From Alloyangia pacifica (GTDB taxonomy: Bacteria > Pseudomonadota > Alphaproteobacteria > Rhodobacterales > Rhodobacteraceae), in assembly GCF_900116195.1 (NCBI RefSeq), contig NZ_FOZW01000001.1, positions 682,001 to 746,000 of the forward strand: a stretch of DNA of 64,000 bases. The letters are read 5' to 3'. Below, in pieces: positions 32,839 to 41,500 of this stretch. Numbering within the stretch: the stretch's first letter is position 1; every line of letters starts with the position of its first letter. The position numbers were made by a program, and so were the translations under genes. The notes beneath the pieces were generated by a model, which was given only the letters and a program-made list of their open reading frames with translations, was not told the DNA's origin and made no database searches.

Positions 32839-33137
32839 GCAACGTCCGACAGCTTCAACCGAAGACCCGCGGAAAAGAGACTTTGACCCGTGAGGACATG
32901 GAGAGAAACGACAGCGCGTTCATGTACGCGATTGCCGAAGTCCTGAAGGACGAACGCGAGCTGACCGAAAAGCGCCTCCGCGAACTGGACGGCGCGCACC
33001 TGCTGCTCGGCAGCGCCCGCAAGGTCGCCGCCGCCAACCTCACGGCCGTCACCAAGGCCATCGCGCCGACGACCCAGCGCCGCGCAACCATCATCGAGGG
33101 CGTCGCCCCGCAGTGGGCGGCGGGGGTGTTCAAATGA
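32835..33137 (+). CDS. Hypothetical protein, tandem paralogue 2
   Basis: 100 residues, ATGA overlap with the gene before. AFMYAIAEVLKDERELTEKRL ... LLGSARKVAAANLTAVTKAI ... TQRRATIIEGVAPQWAAGVF matches the preceding product over about 75 residues, so the pair arose by duplication. The conserved TQRRAxIxEGxAPQWA tail is the most striking feature. Not recognised. Confidence 0.6.
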   Translation: MSNVRQLQPKTRGKETLTREDMERNDSAFMYAIAEVLKDERELTEKRLRELDGAHLLLGSARKVAAANLTAVTKAIAPTTQRRATIIEGVAPQWAAGVFK

Positions 33138-33748
33138 GCCGCGCAATCAGTGAACACGAAGCACGACACATTTTGGCCGCTGCCGTCGCGGTCGAGCGCA
33201 TCGCGCCCGCGAGGTACAAAGACGCCGAAGTAAGCATCAAGATCAGCGCAACCGAGGGCGAGGTCATCGTCGAGGTCGGTGACGTCATCGCAGATCCTCG
33301 GAACCTCGAACTGAGCCAGCAGGTCGCGGCGTTGGCCGCTGTCGGGCCTGCGGCGCGCGCCGACGATGCGCTCGACCTGTTGCAGGCCAAGCAATGGGAC
33401 GCAATCGTCGAGGCGGGCGACCTGTCACGCGCAGATGTCGAGTTGATCGCGCGGAGCGCGCTGCCTGACCCCAGCCTCGCCGCCGCGCACGCGGTCGCAG
33501 GCGTTCAGGCGCTGCAGGCGCGCCTCGGCCTCGCCGGTTTCCTAAAATTCGCCAAGACCTTGCGAGATAGCTGCAACCAAGCGTTCAACACGTGGCGGCT
33601 CGACGAACTGGTGCCGCAATCCGCCGCCCGGAGCGCCGTCCGGGAAGCCGCGGAGCGCCTCGACGACCTGCTGCATCCCAACACCGCGCTGAAGCGCATC
33701 AAGGCACGCACAGAGGCCGAGCGCCTCGTCCAGGAGGGCAAGCAATGA
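33134..33748 (+). CDS. Hypothetical element protein
   Basis: 204 residues from the ATG at 33134 in ATGA overlap. The N-terminal 60 residues form a mixed alpha/beta segment (YKDAEVSIKISATEGEVIVEVGDVI) and the rest is helical. No domain recognised. Confidence 0.55.
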   Translation: MSRAISEHEARHILAAAVAVERIAPARYKDAEVSIKISATEGEVIVEVGDVIADPRNLELSQQVAALAAVGPAARADDALDLLQAKQWDAIVEAGDLSRADVELIARSALPDPSLAAAHAVAGVQALQARLGLAGFLKFAKTLRDSCNQAFNTWRLDELVPQSAARSAVREAAERLDDLLHPNTALKRIKARTEAERLVQEGKQ

Positions 33749-34338
33749 TCGAACTCGCAAAGGAGTTCCCGCGTACCACGTTTGCCTCTGAGGAGATGGC
33801 GGTCGAGATGCTCGCGGCTTATCACACCGTGCACGACCTGAGGTCATTCGCCATCTACGACGACGAGGTGACTTACCAAGACGGGTACCGGCTGGAGAAC
33901 CGGCCACGCGTCGCGCACTATGCTCGGATCGCTCACCGCCGTCTTCAGGCGGGCGACACCATCGACACGCTCCTCCAGCTCGGGGGTGCCTACGACGCGA
34001 GTGACACACGCGAGCGCATCCCGACAGAGGACGATATCCTCGCGCGCAAGGCTGCCTGTATCGTCTATGGTTGCAGCTTTTTCATCGAACTGTTCGCCAT
34101 TATTCTCGAAAAGCTGCACGGAGCTGCCACGGCGCACGGGCAGGACACGACCAAGGTACCGGTGACAATCCGCCTCGGGGCCATCCCGCCCCACATGGGG
34201 CCGCCGTTCGAATTGCAGCACTGCGAGGACGCGAGGATGTTTCAGGACACGAAGCTCCGCGAAGGCGTCGCACTTTTCATGCGCGCGCAGGGCGGGACGG
34301 CAGTACAGAACTACAGGGACGGACAGGCCAAGCCATGA
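33745..34338 (+). CDS. Hypothetical element protein
   Basis: 197 residues, ATGA overlap with the gene before. Includes a hydrophobic helix AACIVYGCSFFIELFAIILEKL near residue 110 and a middle rich in charged residues. No family recognised. Confidence 0.55.
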   Translation: MIELAKEFPRTTFASEEMAVEMLAAYHTVHDLRSFAIYDDEVTYQDGYRLENRPRVAHYARIAHRRLQAGDTIDTLLQLGGAYDASDTRERIPTEDDILARKAACIVYGCSFFIELFAIILEKLHGAATAHGQDTTKVPVTIRLGAIPPHMGPPFELQHCEDARMFQDTKLREGVALFMRAQGGTAVQNYRDGQAKP

Positions 34339-34754
34339 ACAAGATGCTCAAGGCCGCCGACGCGGCAATCGCCAAGGGCCGCGCGCGCAGCTCGGAGGAC
34401 TGGGCACGCGTTACCGCCAAGGCGAACCATATCACGCGGCTGGAGGACGCTGCGGCACGCATCGAGGCGCAACTGAACAAGCGAACCGAGCCCGCTGGCG
34501 TGACGATGCGGCTGCTCGCGCTGATCGAAACCGGTGATGTCGAGATCTGGGCCGTCAGGCGCGGCACGCGGGCGAAGCTGGCGGGGCACCTGTGCACCGG
34601 CGTCGTGCGCGCCGATCACCGAGGGGTCGTTGTCGGCACCGGCGCGCCTTACGTGTTCCTGCGCCAGCGCAACGCGATCATCGACGCGCTCGCGCAGGCC
34701 CTATCGGCGCATATCAGCGCCGTCATCACTCAGGCGGTCGCGCGCCTTCCCTGA
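34335..34754 (+). CDS. Hypothetical element protein, last of coupled block
   Basis: 139 residues, ATGA overlap with the gene before. It begins with a basic helix (MNKMLKAADAAIAKGRARSS), then a beta-rich part (EIWAVRRGTRAKLAGHLCTGVVRADHRGVVVG) and a hydrophobic C-terminal helix. Unknown. Confidence 0.55.
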   Translation: MNKMLKAADAAIAKGRARSSEDWARVTAKANHITRLEDAAARIEAQLNKRTEPAGVTMRLLALIETGDVEIWAVRRGTRAKLAGHLCTGVVRADHRGVVVGTGAPYVFLRQRNAIIDALAQALSAHISAVITQAVARLP

Positions 34755-35086
34755 GGGCGTGTCATCACAATGCGCTCGACCTTGGCAAGCAGGATCGCGA
34801 GATGAGGTGTTTCGGGATGTGTCATGGTGGCTCCGGTGTTGTTGCCGGTCGCGAACGTGCTTGGGTGGTCTCGACCGATTGCTCATGCTCGGCAGCGTAC
34901 CGCCCCGCACCGGCCACAGGCAAGCGATTGACCCTAGCGTGCGCCCCTCGCAGGGCGTAGGCTCAAGGCGCACCGCAGCGGATGCGTGCACGGGCAGGAG
35001 AGGCCCACTCGGGCGGGGGCGCTTGTCCTGCCCGCTCTGCTTCAGGGGTGAGAAGACCAAGAGGCCCGCGCGGGCCTCTGCCATCT
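34755..35086. other. Convergent intergenic region with terminator
   Basis: About 330 bases between the plus-strand block and the minus-strand membrane-protein gene. No convincing gene. A perfect 9+9-bp hairpin lies at 35061-35078 near the 3' end of the minus-strand gene. Confidence 0.45.
35061..35078 (-). terminator. Rho-independent-like terminator
   Basis: A GC-rich 9-bp perfect palindrome 8 bases after the stop of the gene ending at 35087. On the minus strand it is followed by a pyrimidine-rich stretch (TTGGTCTTCTC). Confidence 0.6.
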
Positions 35087-35926
35087 TCAGCGAGCGCCGG
35101 TCTTGCGCCTCTCGTGCGACTTGCGCTCTGACATCTCCAGCAGCTTGGGCGTCACCTTGATCGGCCCTTTCCGGCGAAGGTCCGCGAGCATCTCAAGTTC
35201 CTGAATGTCTTCCTCCGGAAACGAGACCTCGACCCCAAAGTCGCGTCGCAGCGCCGCCTGCGCGTCACGGGCCCAGTCGAGGATTTCCTGCGCCACGTTG
35301 CCCTTTAACGATCTTTCGTACCTATCAACGAAAGAGCGCTTGATCGCGTTCACTTGTTCGGTGCGTTTCCGATGCCCCTCGACGTCCTCCACCGCTGAAC
35401 CGAACTCCTTTTGGATCAAGTCGCTGGCCTCCTGAACTCCCTGCGCAATCTGCCGATGCAGCGGGTCGTAGGGATAGCTCGTCAGATCGAACAGGAACAC
35501 GGCGTCAATGTCTGCTTTTAGGTCTGAGAAGTCGATGTCCTGCCCGAGGTCTTCGTGTTCCGCGACGAGCCGGTCAAATAGTCGCCAATTGTCTTCCCAT
35601 GAAGATGCACTACCCAAGCGCCCGCCCATGATGTTTTGTCGAACGATCTGCTCGGTATAGATCGCGTCCTTCGCTTTCAGGCGGTCGATCAGCGCGGCTG
35701 CTTCCTTCTGCTTGTCTTCCCAAAGTTCGGCCTCGAACCCGAGGCCCTTGAACCGTTTGAAGCGCGAGAGGTTGGCGTAGATGAAGCAAAGGAAGGCCAT
35801 GCCGAAGGTCGCAGAGCCGCCCGCCACATCTTCCTGCCAGAGGCGGCAGAAACTGAAGCCAAGGAGGACCAACCCGACGGCACCGAAGAAGACCCCCTGC
35901 CAATTCTCCCTCCAGAACTTACCCAT
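35087..35926 (-). CDS. Two-pass membrane protein with long cytoplasmic helical domain
   Basis: 279 residues from ATG 35926. Two N-terminal hydrophobic segments (GVFFGAVGLVLLGFSFCRLW, and FGMAFLCFIYANLSRF) are followed by the motif KGLGFEAELWEDKQKEAAALIDRLKAK, then about 190 mostly helical residues. The FEAELWEDK-type motif after two membrane helices is seen in several membrane proteins of mobile and defence regions. It shares an upstream 41-bp element with the gene at 36032, which suggests common regulation. Confidence 0.6.
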   Translation of the reverse strand: MGKFWRENWQGVFFGAVGLVLLGFSFCRLWQEDVAGGSATFGMAFLCFIYANLSRFKRFKGLGFEAELWEDKQKEAAALIDRLKAKDAIYTEQIVRQNIMGGRLGSASSWEDNWRLFDRLVAEHEDLGQDIDFSDLKADIDAVFLFDLTSYPYDPLHRQIAQGVQEASDLIQKEFGSAVEDVEGHRKRTEQVNAIKRSFVDRYERSLKGNVAQEILDWARDAQAALRRDFGVEVSFPEEDIQELEMLADLRRKGPIKVTPKLLEMSERKSHERRKTGAR

Positions 35927-35954
35927 ACGTCACCTGATACCCGTCTGCCGATGC

Positions 35955-35995
35955 TGCGCACACTCTGGTCGAATTCCGCCTCGATGCAACCCGAG
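35955..35995 (-). promoter_or_regulatory. Duplicated upstream element, copy A
   Basis: About 41 bases ending 28 bases before the start of the membrane-protein gene at 35926. It matches 36816-36857 with four or so differences and one indel. Its position suggests a promoter, operator or leader shared by the two genes. Confidence 0.5.
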
Positions 35996-36031
35996 CATCA
36001 CGCGGGCCGCCTTCGTTTCGTGCAGGCAGGA

Positions 36032-36769
36032 TCAGATTAAAATGGCTTCCTCTGACGCTTCTAGGTACTCCTCAAGCCGAACCCTATAGACGAGCTTGTA
36101 GCGCGTCATGTCTGCGCTGGTGCACCGAATTTCGATCCTGTCCGGCATTTCGTCTCCATACTCTTTAAAAAAGAGATCCAGACCTTCATCGCGAGAAGCG
36201 TCCAGCAATGTGACCTTGCTGCGAATGAATTTGTAGGGTTCGGGCTGAACCAAAACTTCTAAATCCGAAAGCTTTTCGCCCGCGTTCAGAATATGGACTT
36301 GGAACCGCAATCTCCAGTTGGAAGTCCCGTCTGAGTGATAGCGAACAGGCCCACTTTTGCCAAGTTCCAGAAGCCTGACACGCAAGTTTGGCTTGTATTT
36401 CTTCCTTATCGCCTCTTGCTCCGCGAGCACTGTCTGCCGAGCATGTTCAAGGCTTTCGCGGGTGACGCCGACCATTTCTTTTTGCTGAACGACCGAGTTC
36501 GCCATCTCGGCGACCTGGAGGCGCAGTTCGCTGCCCTGTTGGAGGAACCCGAGGACAACCCAGATGATGGCAAGCGGACCGAGTATACCAGCAAAGAAAT
36601 CGCCAATCTCGTTTGGCTTCACCACCCCCCAAGTGATCCAGCCCTTTGCCGTCCCGAGCCAAATGCCAGCGATCAGGATCGCGATATAGATCGCTGTTCC
36701 CCATAGACCCCAGAACGTAAGCCTGCTGCTCGCCCGTTTCTCAGAGCTTCCAGATTGATCGTCCGACAA
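36032..36769 (-). CDS. Two-pass membrane protein, GDFFxGxxxPLA type
   Basis: About 245 residues if started at the TTG at 36769, preceded by GAGGG; an ATG at 36922 is in frame but would place the regulatory repeat copy B inside the gene. Two membrane segments (FWGLWGTAIYIAILIAGIWLG, then NEIGDFFAGILGPLAIIWVVLGFLQQGSELRLQ) lead into a coiled coil and a beta-rich C-terminal domain. The GDFFAGxxGPLA motif is found in many bacterial membrane proteins of unknown role, some linked to abortive infection. The start is uncertain. Confidence 0.6.
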   Translation of the reverse strand: MSDDQSGSSEKRASSRLTFWGLWGTAIYIAILIAGIWLGTAKGWITWGVVKPNEIGDFFAGILGPLAIIWVVLGFLQQGSELRLQVAEMANSVVQQKEMVGVTRESLEHARQTVLAEQEAIRKKYKPNLRVRLLELGKSGPVRYHSDGTSNWRLRFQVHILNAGEKLSDLEVLVQPEPYKFIRSKVTLLDASRDEGLDLFFKEYGDEMPDRIEIRCTSADMTRYKLVYRVRLEEYLEASEEAILI

Positions 36770-36815
36770 CTCGTTACCCTCAACTACGCCTGCCTGTGCC
36801 CGCAACTCGCGCGGG

Positions 36816-36857
36816 TGCGCGCACTCTGGTCGATTTCCTCCTCGATGCAACCCTGAG
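36816..36857 (-). promoter_or_regulatory. Duplicated upstream element, copy B
   Basis: Matches copy A at 35955-35995. In the same orientation relative to its downstream gene (start at 36769), at 46 bases distance. Confidence 0.5.
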
Positions 36858-36944
36858 ATGGTACCGAGAATGGGTGTCAAACCCTCTTGATGCGGCTGAC
36901 CGCGCGAGGTCATGTGTGCCACATCGAACTACTCAGGCTGGAAG

Positions 36945-37709
36945 ATGATTAATCCCGACGACATTCCCAATTCGACGATTGAGCAGCTAGCGATGATGGA
37001 GGGGATTCTGATTACTGCCGCAACCGGAGGCTCCGACGACAATCGCACTTATGAGCATCTGCGTCGTAAATTCATGGCGGAACCGATGATCAGGGAACTG
37101 CTTCCGGCGTTTGTTCGAGCCTATCGAAACCTTGATGCCTTCTGGCCTTATATCAAACACGAGGCAGGAAGTTACGCCGAGAGGCGACAGATAATCAGCC
37201 AAGCCTTCACGCCCCTGATGGATCAGCTTGAGGGCTACCATAGGTCACCCGGAGACAAGGCTGCATCTGATGCGTTGGAGACGTTCGACGCTGAGGGAGT
37301 GCACTCGGTGTGGAGCAAGGCCATCGACCGCCGAAATTCTGATCCCGAGGGCGCTATTACCATGGCGCGCACCCTGCTGGAAACCGTGACGAAGCGCATC
37401 TTGGACGAATGCGACGAGCCGTATTCCGACAAGGATGAACTGCCCAAGCTTTACGCCAATGCGGCGAAGGCGTTGAACCTCGCGCCAAACCAGCACACCG
37501 AGGAGCCGATCAAGGCAATCTTGGGCGGCGCTATGAACCTCGTGAACGGCATCGGCACCCTTCGGAACCGGCTGTCGGACTCCCACGGTCGCGGCGGGCG
37601 GTTGCCAGTTCGACCGTCGCCTCGACACGCCAGCCTCGCAGTCAACACGGCGGGCGCAGTCGCGACTTTCCTTGTCGAGACCTACCAAGAGAGACAGGGC
37701 AAGCCTTAG
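36945..37709 (+). CDS. Abortive-infection-type protein with Abi_C domain
   Basis: 254 residues from ATG 36945 (an upstream ATG at 36912 would add 11 residues). The C-terminal half carries the Abi_C pattern: ITMARTLLETVTKRILDE, DELPKLYANAAKALNLAPN, AILGGAMNLVNGIGTLRNRLSDSHG and ASLAVNTAGAVATFLVETY. The RNRLSDSHG motif is characteristic. Such proteins are associated with phage abortive infection; mechanism unknown. It is divergent from the two membrane-protein genes and is the last gene before attR. Confidence 0.8.
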   Translation: MINPDDIPNSTIEQLAMMEGILITAATGGSDDNRTYEHLRRKFMAEPMIRELLPAFVRAYRNLDAFWPYIKHEAGSYAERRQIISQAFTPLMDQLEGYHRSPGDKAASDALETFDAEGVHSVWSKAIDRRNSDPEGAITMARTLLETVTKRILDECDEPYSDKDELPKLYANAAKALNLAPNQHTEEPIKAILGGAMNLVNGIGTLRNRLSDSHGRGGRLPVRPSPRHASLAVNTAGAVATFLVETYQERQGKP

Positions 37710-37740
37710 CCACGCAGCAGGCAGCATCATCCAATCAAGA

Positions 37741-37764
37741 AGGGCGGCCCCTGCTGACCGCCCT
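37741..37764 (+). terminator. Hairpin after the Abi_C gene
   Basis: Arms 37741-37747 and 37758-37764 (7 bp) with a 10-base loop, 30 bases after the stop. A terminator for the Abi_C gene is likely, though the U-tract is poor. Confidence 0.45.
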
Positions 37765-37773
37765 GCCCTCGCG

Positions 37774-37811
37774 TGCACACGTCTGAAACCGAATTGCACA
37801 CGTGGTGCACA
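37774..37811. repeat. Three TGCACA boxes near attR
   Basis: TGCACA occurs at 37774-37779, 37795-37800 and 37806-37811. The same box occurs twice just inside attL. Likely integrase arm-type binding sites. Confidence 0.45.
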
Positions 37812-37845
37812 CGCCGACGCCAGATTCGCATGAAATAAATGGAAA

Positions 37846-37938
37846 TCAGCCCAAGTCGAGACAATCCATCATCGGCGCGACGGACAGGCGGGCGGCCTTC
37901 GAAACATCGGAAGACCCTGATTTCAAGTGGCTTTCCAT
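37846..37938 (-). pseudogene. Displaced 5' fragment of dusA
   Basis: The ATG at 37938 and first 25 codons are those of dusA (MESHLKSGSSDVSKAARLSVAPMMD), then the frame enters element DNA and stops after 30 residues. This is the original dusA 5' end, cut off by integration; its native upstream region is the DNA to the right. Confidence 0.85.
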
Positions 37939-37976
37939 CTCAACTCCGCGTCTCGTGTCGCAATCTTCGGGCAAAT
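37865..37976. repeat. Attachment-site repeat, right copy (attR)
   Basis: Matches 21260-21371 (97 bp perfect at 37880-37976, plus 15 bases with two mismatches). Similarity ends at 37976, where the original dusA upstream sequence begins. Confidence 0.9.
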
Positions 37977-38040
37977 CTGACTGGCATGGGGCCTTGGCGC
38001 AAGGCAGCGCAGCGCCAGAAGTGGCGCCCATAGCACTTTT

Positions 38041-38067
38041 GCGCGCAGGAACACCAGTCCTGCGCGC
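38041..38067. terminator. Perfect 10-bp hairpin at the 3' end of the eCIS operon
   Basis: Arms 38041-38050 and 38058-38067 with a 7-base loop, about 95 bases after the last eCIS-side gene. Neither strand has a following U-tract, so the terminator role is tentative. Confidence 0.4.
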
Positions 38068-38160
38068 CCACAGGCGATTGCCCGGGATCAGGAGCCGGGC
38101 GTCATGCGCCAGCGGCAGGCCGCCCCGGGGACGCCCGCCGAGAGCGCAGGCGCGGCCCAC

Positions 38161-38538
38161 TCACTTCTTGCGGGGTTTTCTGGTCTGGGAGCCCAATGTT
38201 CCATCATCCGTGTCCGCGGCGGCGCGTCGAAGATCGCCGCCGCGAATGCCGCCGCCCCCGGTGCCACCGCCGCGAAGCCCGCCGATGTCCACGTCCGGCC
38301 CTGTCTCCAGCGCCTTCAGCTCCGCCTCGTAGCCGGCGATCTCCTTGTCGAAGCGGGCGGTCACCTCCTCGCGCCGCTTGCGCAGGTCGGCGATGGCCTT
38401 GCGGAGGGTGCCGGCCCGGGCGCGCCGCATCTCGGCGGGCAGCTTGGCGTCCGCGGCGCTGGCCTTGCGGGTGAGAATGTCGCGCTCCAGCCCGTTGATC
38501 CGGTCAATCTGCCGGGCGATTTCTTTGTCGAGGTCCAT
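38161..38538 (-). CDS. Coiled-coil protein at the end of the eCIS operon
   Basis: 125 residues from ATG 38538. The first 80 are a charged helix with coiled-coil character (EIARQIDRINGLERDILTRKA; LRKAIADLRKRREEVTARFDKEIAGYEAELKAL-type), followed by a glycine-rich linker and a basic tail. It starts 15 bases after the DUF6519 gene stop on the same strand, so it is likely part of the operon. Role unknown, possibly a chaperone or fibre-associated factor. Confidence 0.6.
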   Translation of the reverse strand: MDLDKEIARQIDRINGLERDILTRKASAADAKLPAEMRRARAGTLRKAIADLRKRREEVTARFDKEIAGYEAELKALETGPDVDIGGLRGGGTGGGGIRGGDLRRAAADTDDGTLGSQTRKPRKK

Positions 38539-38553
38539 GTCTGCTCTCCCGCT

Positions 38554-41500
38554 TTAGAGTAGGAAGTTGAGGTCCCCGTCCGGAGCCGGCGGGACGGGGT
38601 TGTAGGACAGCGCGGTGCCGCTCGTCACATTGCCCACGAAGGGGCCCCGCATGCCGTTGAAGTCGAAGGAGAAGTAGCCGGGCACGGTGGCCTTCACATG
38701 GTTGCCCATGACGCTGCAGGCGCGCCCGACGAGCACCACCGTGGCGTGGGTGTCGTCGCGCGGGCCCGAGGCGTGCATGCAGTAGTTGTTGCTGAAGAAG
38801 ACCCGCTCGAACCGCAGGCTGATATTGTCCTGCACGGCAAGCTGGCGCAGTTCCACCAGCGCGCTCGCCCCGGTGCCGATGAACTTGTTGTCGAGGATTT
38901 GCGCCGGGAAGCCCAGCACGACCTCTTGCGCGCCAAGCGCGATCCGGAATTCCAGCAGGCCGCGCATCAGCAGCGCCCGGTCCTCGCGCGCGGCGTCACG
39001 GCCGAGCGCGTTGGAATAGGTGACGAGGTTGCTCTGCACCCGCGCCTCGAGGATCAAGTCGCCGAAGATGCCCCAGGCCGCCGCAGAGGTGCCCGCGCCA
39101 TCCAGGGGCTCGCCGGTGTCGGTGATCTCGTTGTCGTCGACGACCCATTCGCCCAGCACCAGGTAGCCGCCCAGCCCCAGCGACAGCGCCTGCGCGGAGC
39201 CGGCGTTGGTGATCCGGTTGCGGCTGAAGGTGCTGCGCCCGAGCAGTTGCAGCCCGACGGCCCCGCCGCCCCGGCAGGCCGCAAGCCGGTTGCCGCAAGC
39301 GCTGACCCGGCTGTCTTCGGCGACCATCAGCCCGAGCACCCCGCCGATCACGTCATTGCCGTCGATGCGGCTGTCGCGCCCGCCGCTGCTGGCGAGGCCG
39401 GCGAAGGCCCCGGCGATGCGGTTATCCTCGATCCGTTGTGCCGGGGACTGCAGCGAGAGCACCCCGAAGGTCGGAATGGCGTCGTCGGTGACAACCTGGT
39501 TGCCGGCCACCGTGGCCCCGCCGGTGCGGGTCAGCAGGATGCCGGTCAGCAGCCCCGCGATCTGGTTGCCGCGTGCGGTGATGCCGCTGCTCGGCAGCGC
39601 GTCCTCGCCCTCGTAGCCAATCTGCAGGCCGATGGCGGGCTGCTCGCCACGGGCGAGCGCGGTGATCTTGTTGTCGGTGACCGTGCTGCCGGTGCCGCTG
39701 GCGCGGATGCCCTGCCCCATGGGTGCCGCCACCGCGACCATGTTGCCGCGGATGGTGGTGAACTCCGAGGCGGCGTCGATGCCGCGCGCCCGGTTGTCGC
39801 CCTCGCCCGCGCGGATGCCGGTAAGGATCGCATTGTCGTGGATCATCGAGGCCGAGGAGGCGGATCGCGGCGTGTCGAAGGGCTGGTCGTTGATCACGAT
39901 GCCCTGATGCGCACCGAGGATGACATTGTCCCGGACGTGCGCGCCCGATGGGTTGCTCGCGATCCACACGCCCGTGGCCGCCGGAACCTCCTGCAGGCCG
40001 AGGCCAAAGACCATGGCGTTGCCGTCGATTTCGGGCAGGCTCGACAGGCCGAGCACCGTCACCCCGAAGTCGGTGTTGAAGATGGCATTGCCGCTGATCC
40101 GCGCCCGGTCGGTGCGGACCAGCTGGATGGCCACGCCGCCGGAGGTGCCCGGGAAGGGCGCGATGCGGCAATTGCTGATGCTGATGTCGTCCGAGCCGCC
40201 GCTCGCGATGATCGGCACCGCGCCCTGCTCCGGAACCCGCGCGAAGAAGTCCAGCATCTCGATGCGCACCCCCTGCGCCGAGGTCCCCATCCGCAGCAGC
40301 GGTGCCGCGCCCTGCAGGATCGCGCCCGGGCTTTCGCCATGCATGTGCACATTCGCCCGGTTCAGCTCCAGCGTGGCGGGCACCGGGTGGACCCCAGCCT
40401 TGATGCAGATGCAGCCACCCTCCAGGGGCAGCGCGTCGATCGCCGCCTGGATGCTCTCGCCCGGACGCACGACGAAGGTGCAGCACCCCTCGCCCGCCGG
40501 ATCGGGCTGCGGGCGGCAATCGGTAAGCACCGCATTGGGCCCGCCCAGCCCGCTGGCCGCCGCAAGCTGCACGTAATGCCGTTCGATGCCGCGCGGAGGG
40601 GCGTCGGTCAGTTCTTCGATGCTGGCGGTCGCGGTGCGCGCCCAGAAACACCAGTAATCACCTCGGCGGAAGTCGCCGCCCGCAGGATCGGTCGAGAAGG
40701 ACAGCTCGATCCCGTCGCCGAGCGGCACCGGCCCGGCCTGCGTGTCGATCAGCCCGTCGCCGTCGATGGCGTTGCTCGCGGCGGTCTGGTCCCATTTCTG
40801 GATCCGCGTATGCCGCTCGGCGAGCTGCTCACCGGTGTTGCCGAAGGCGCGACCGCCGCCGGTCGGCAGCACCCGGTCCAGCGTCACGGTGCCATTGGCC
40901 TCGTTGATGTCGATCACCTGAGCCATCTCTCCGGGCTCGTCCATCCATTCGCGGTGATCGTCGGTCACCGTCACCCAGTCGCCGGCCACGAAGCGCAACA
41001 CCGGATCGCGGCCGATACGCAGCACCTCGAGCACCGTGTCGGCCGCACCGGGGGCGATCGAGAGCACCGGCGAGACGATCGATCCGTTGTCCCGCGACCA
41101 CTTGAAGCGCGCGGTGCCGAGCGGGCCACCTTCGTGCACCTCGACGCGGTAGAGCCGGTTCTCCAGCCCGCGATAGCCCGAGGTGGGCGGCAGCAAGCAG
41201 GGATCGTCCGGCGCGGGCGGGGCGACGGCGCGGGTGGTAAGCCTGCCCGCCGAAGGCGGCGGCCCTACATCGAGCCCGCATTCGGCCTGCTCGACGGCAT
41301 CGACGTGCAGTTGAAAGACAGTGCGCCGGCGGGTGGTCGTGTCGACGCCGCCGAGCGCCGGGTCGAGCAGCGGCGCCTCGACCCAGGTCAGTTCCTCCTC
41401 GTAGACCTCGAGGTAGATCGCCGCCTCTCCAGCCACCAGCGCCGGCGGGTCGGGCAGGAAGGGTTGGCCAAGATAGGTCACCGTCTCGCCCTCGAAGATC

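Larger units (their letters stand above)
21372..37976. mobile_element. dusA-integrated element, 16,605 bp, with replication and putative defence genes
   Basis: It is bounded by direct repeats at 21260-21371 and 37865-37976; the distance between equivalent positions is 16,605 bp. It carries its own tyrosine integrase at the dusA end, a HTH protein, an SF3-type helicase with a nearby iteron cluster, about 18 small genes without known function, and a KAP NTPase and Abi_C protein. No capsid, terminase or conjugation gene was recognised. Integrases targeting dusA are an established class. The cargo suggests a replicating satellite-like or genomic-island element carrying anti-phage functions. Confidence 0.9.

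Noticed and set aside
37846..38160. 104-codon minus-strand frame over attR
   Set aside because: Only the last 30 codons matter (dusA stub); the upstream part is non-coding sequence before dusA.
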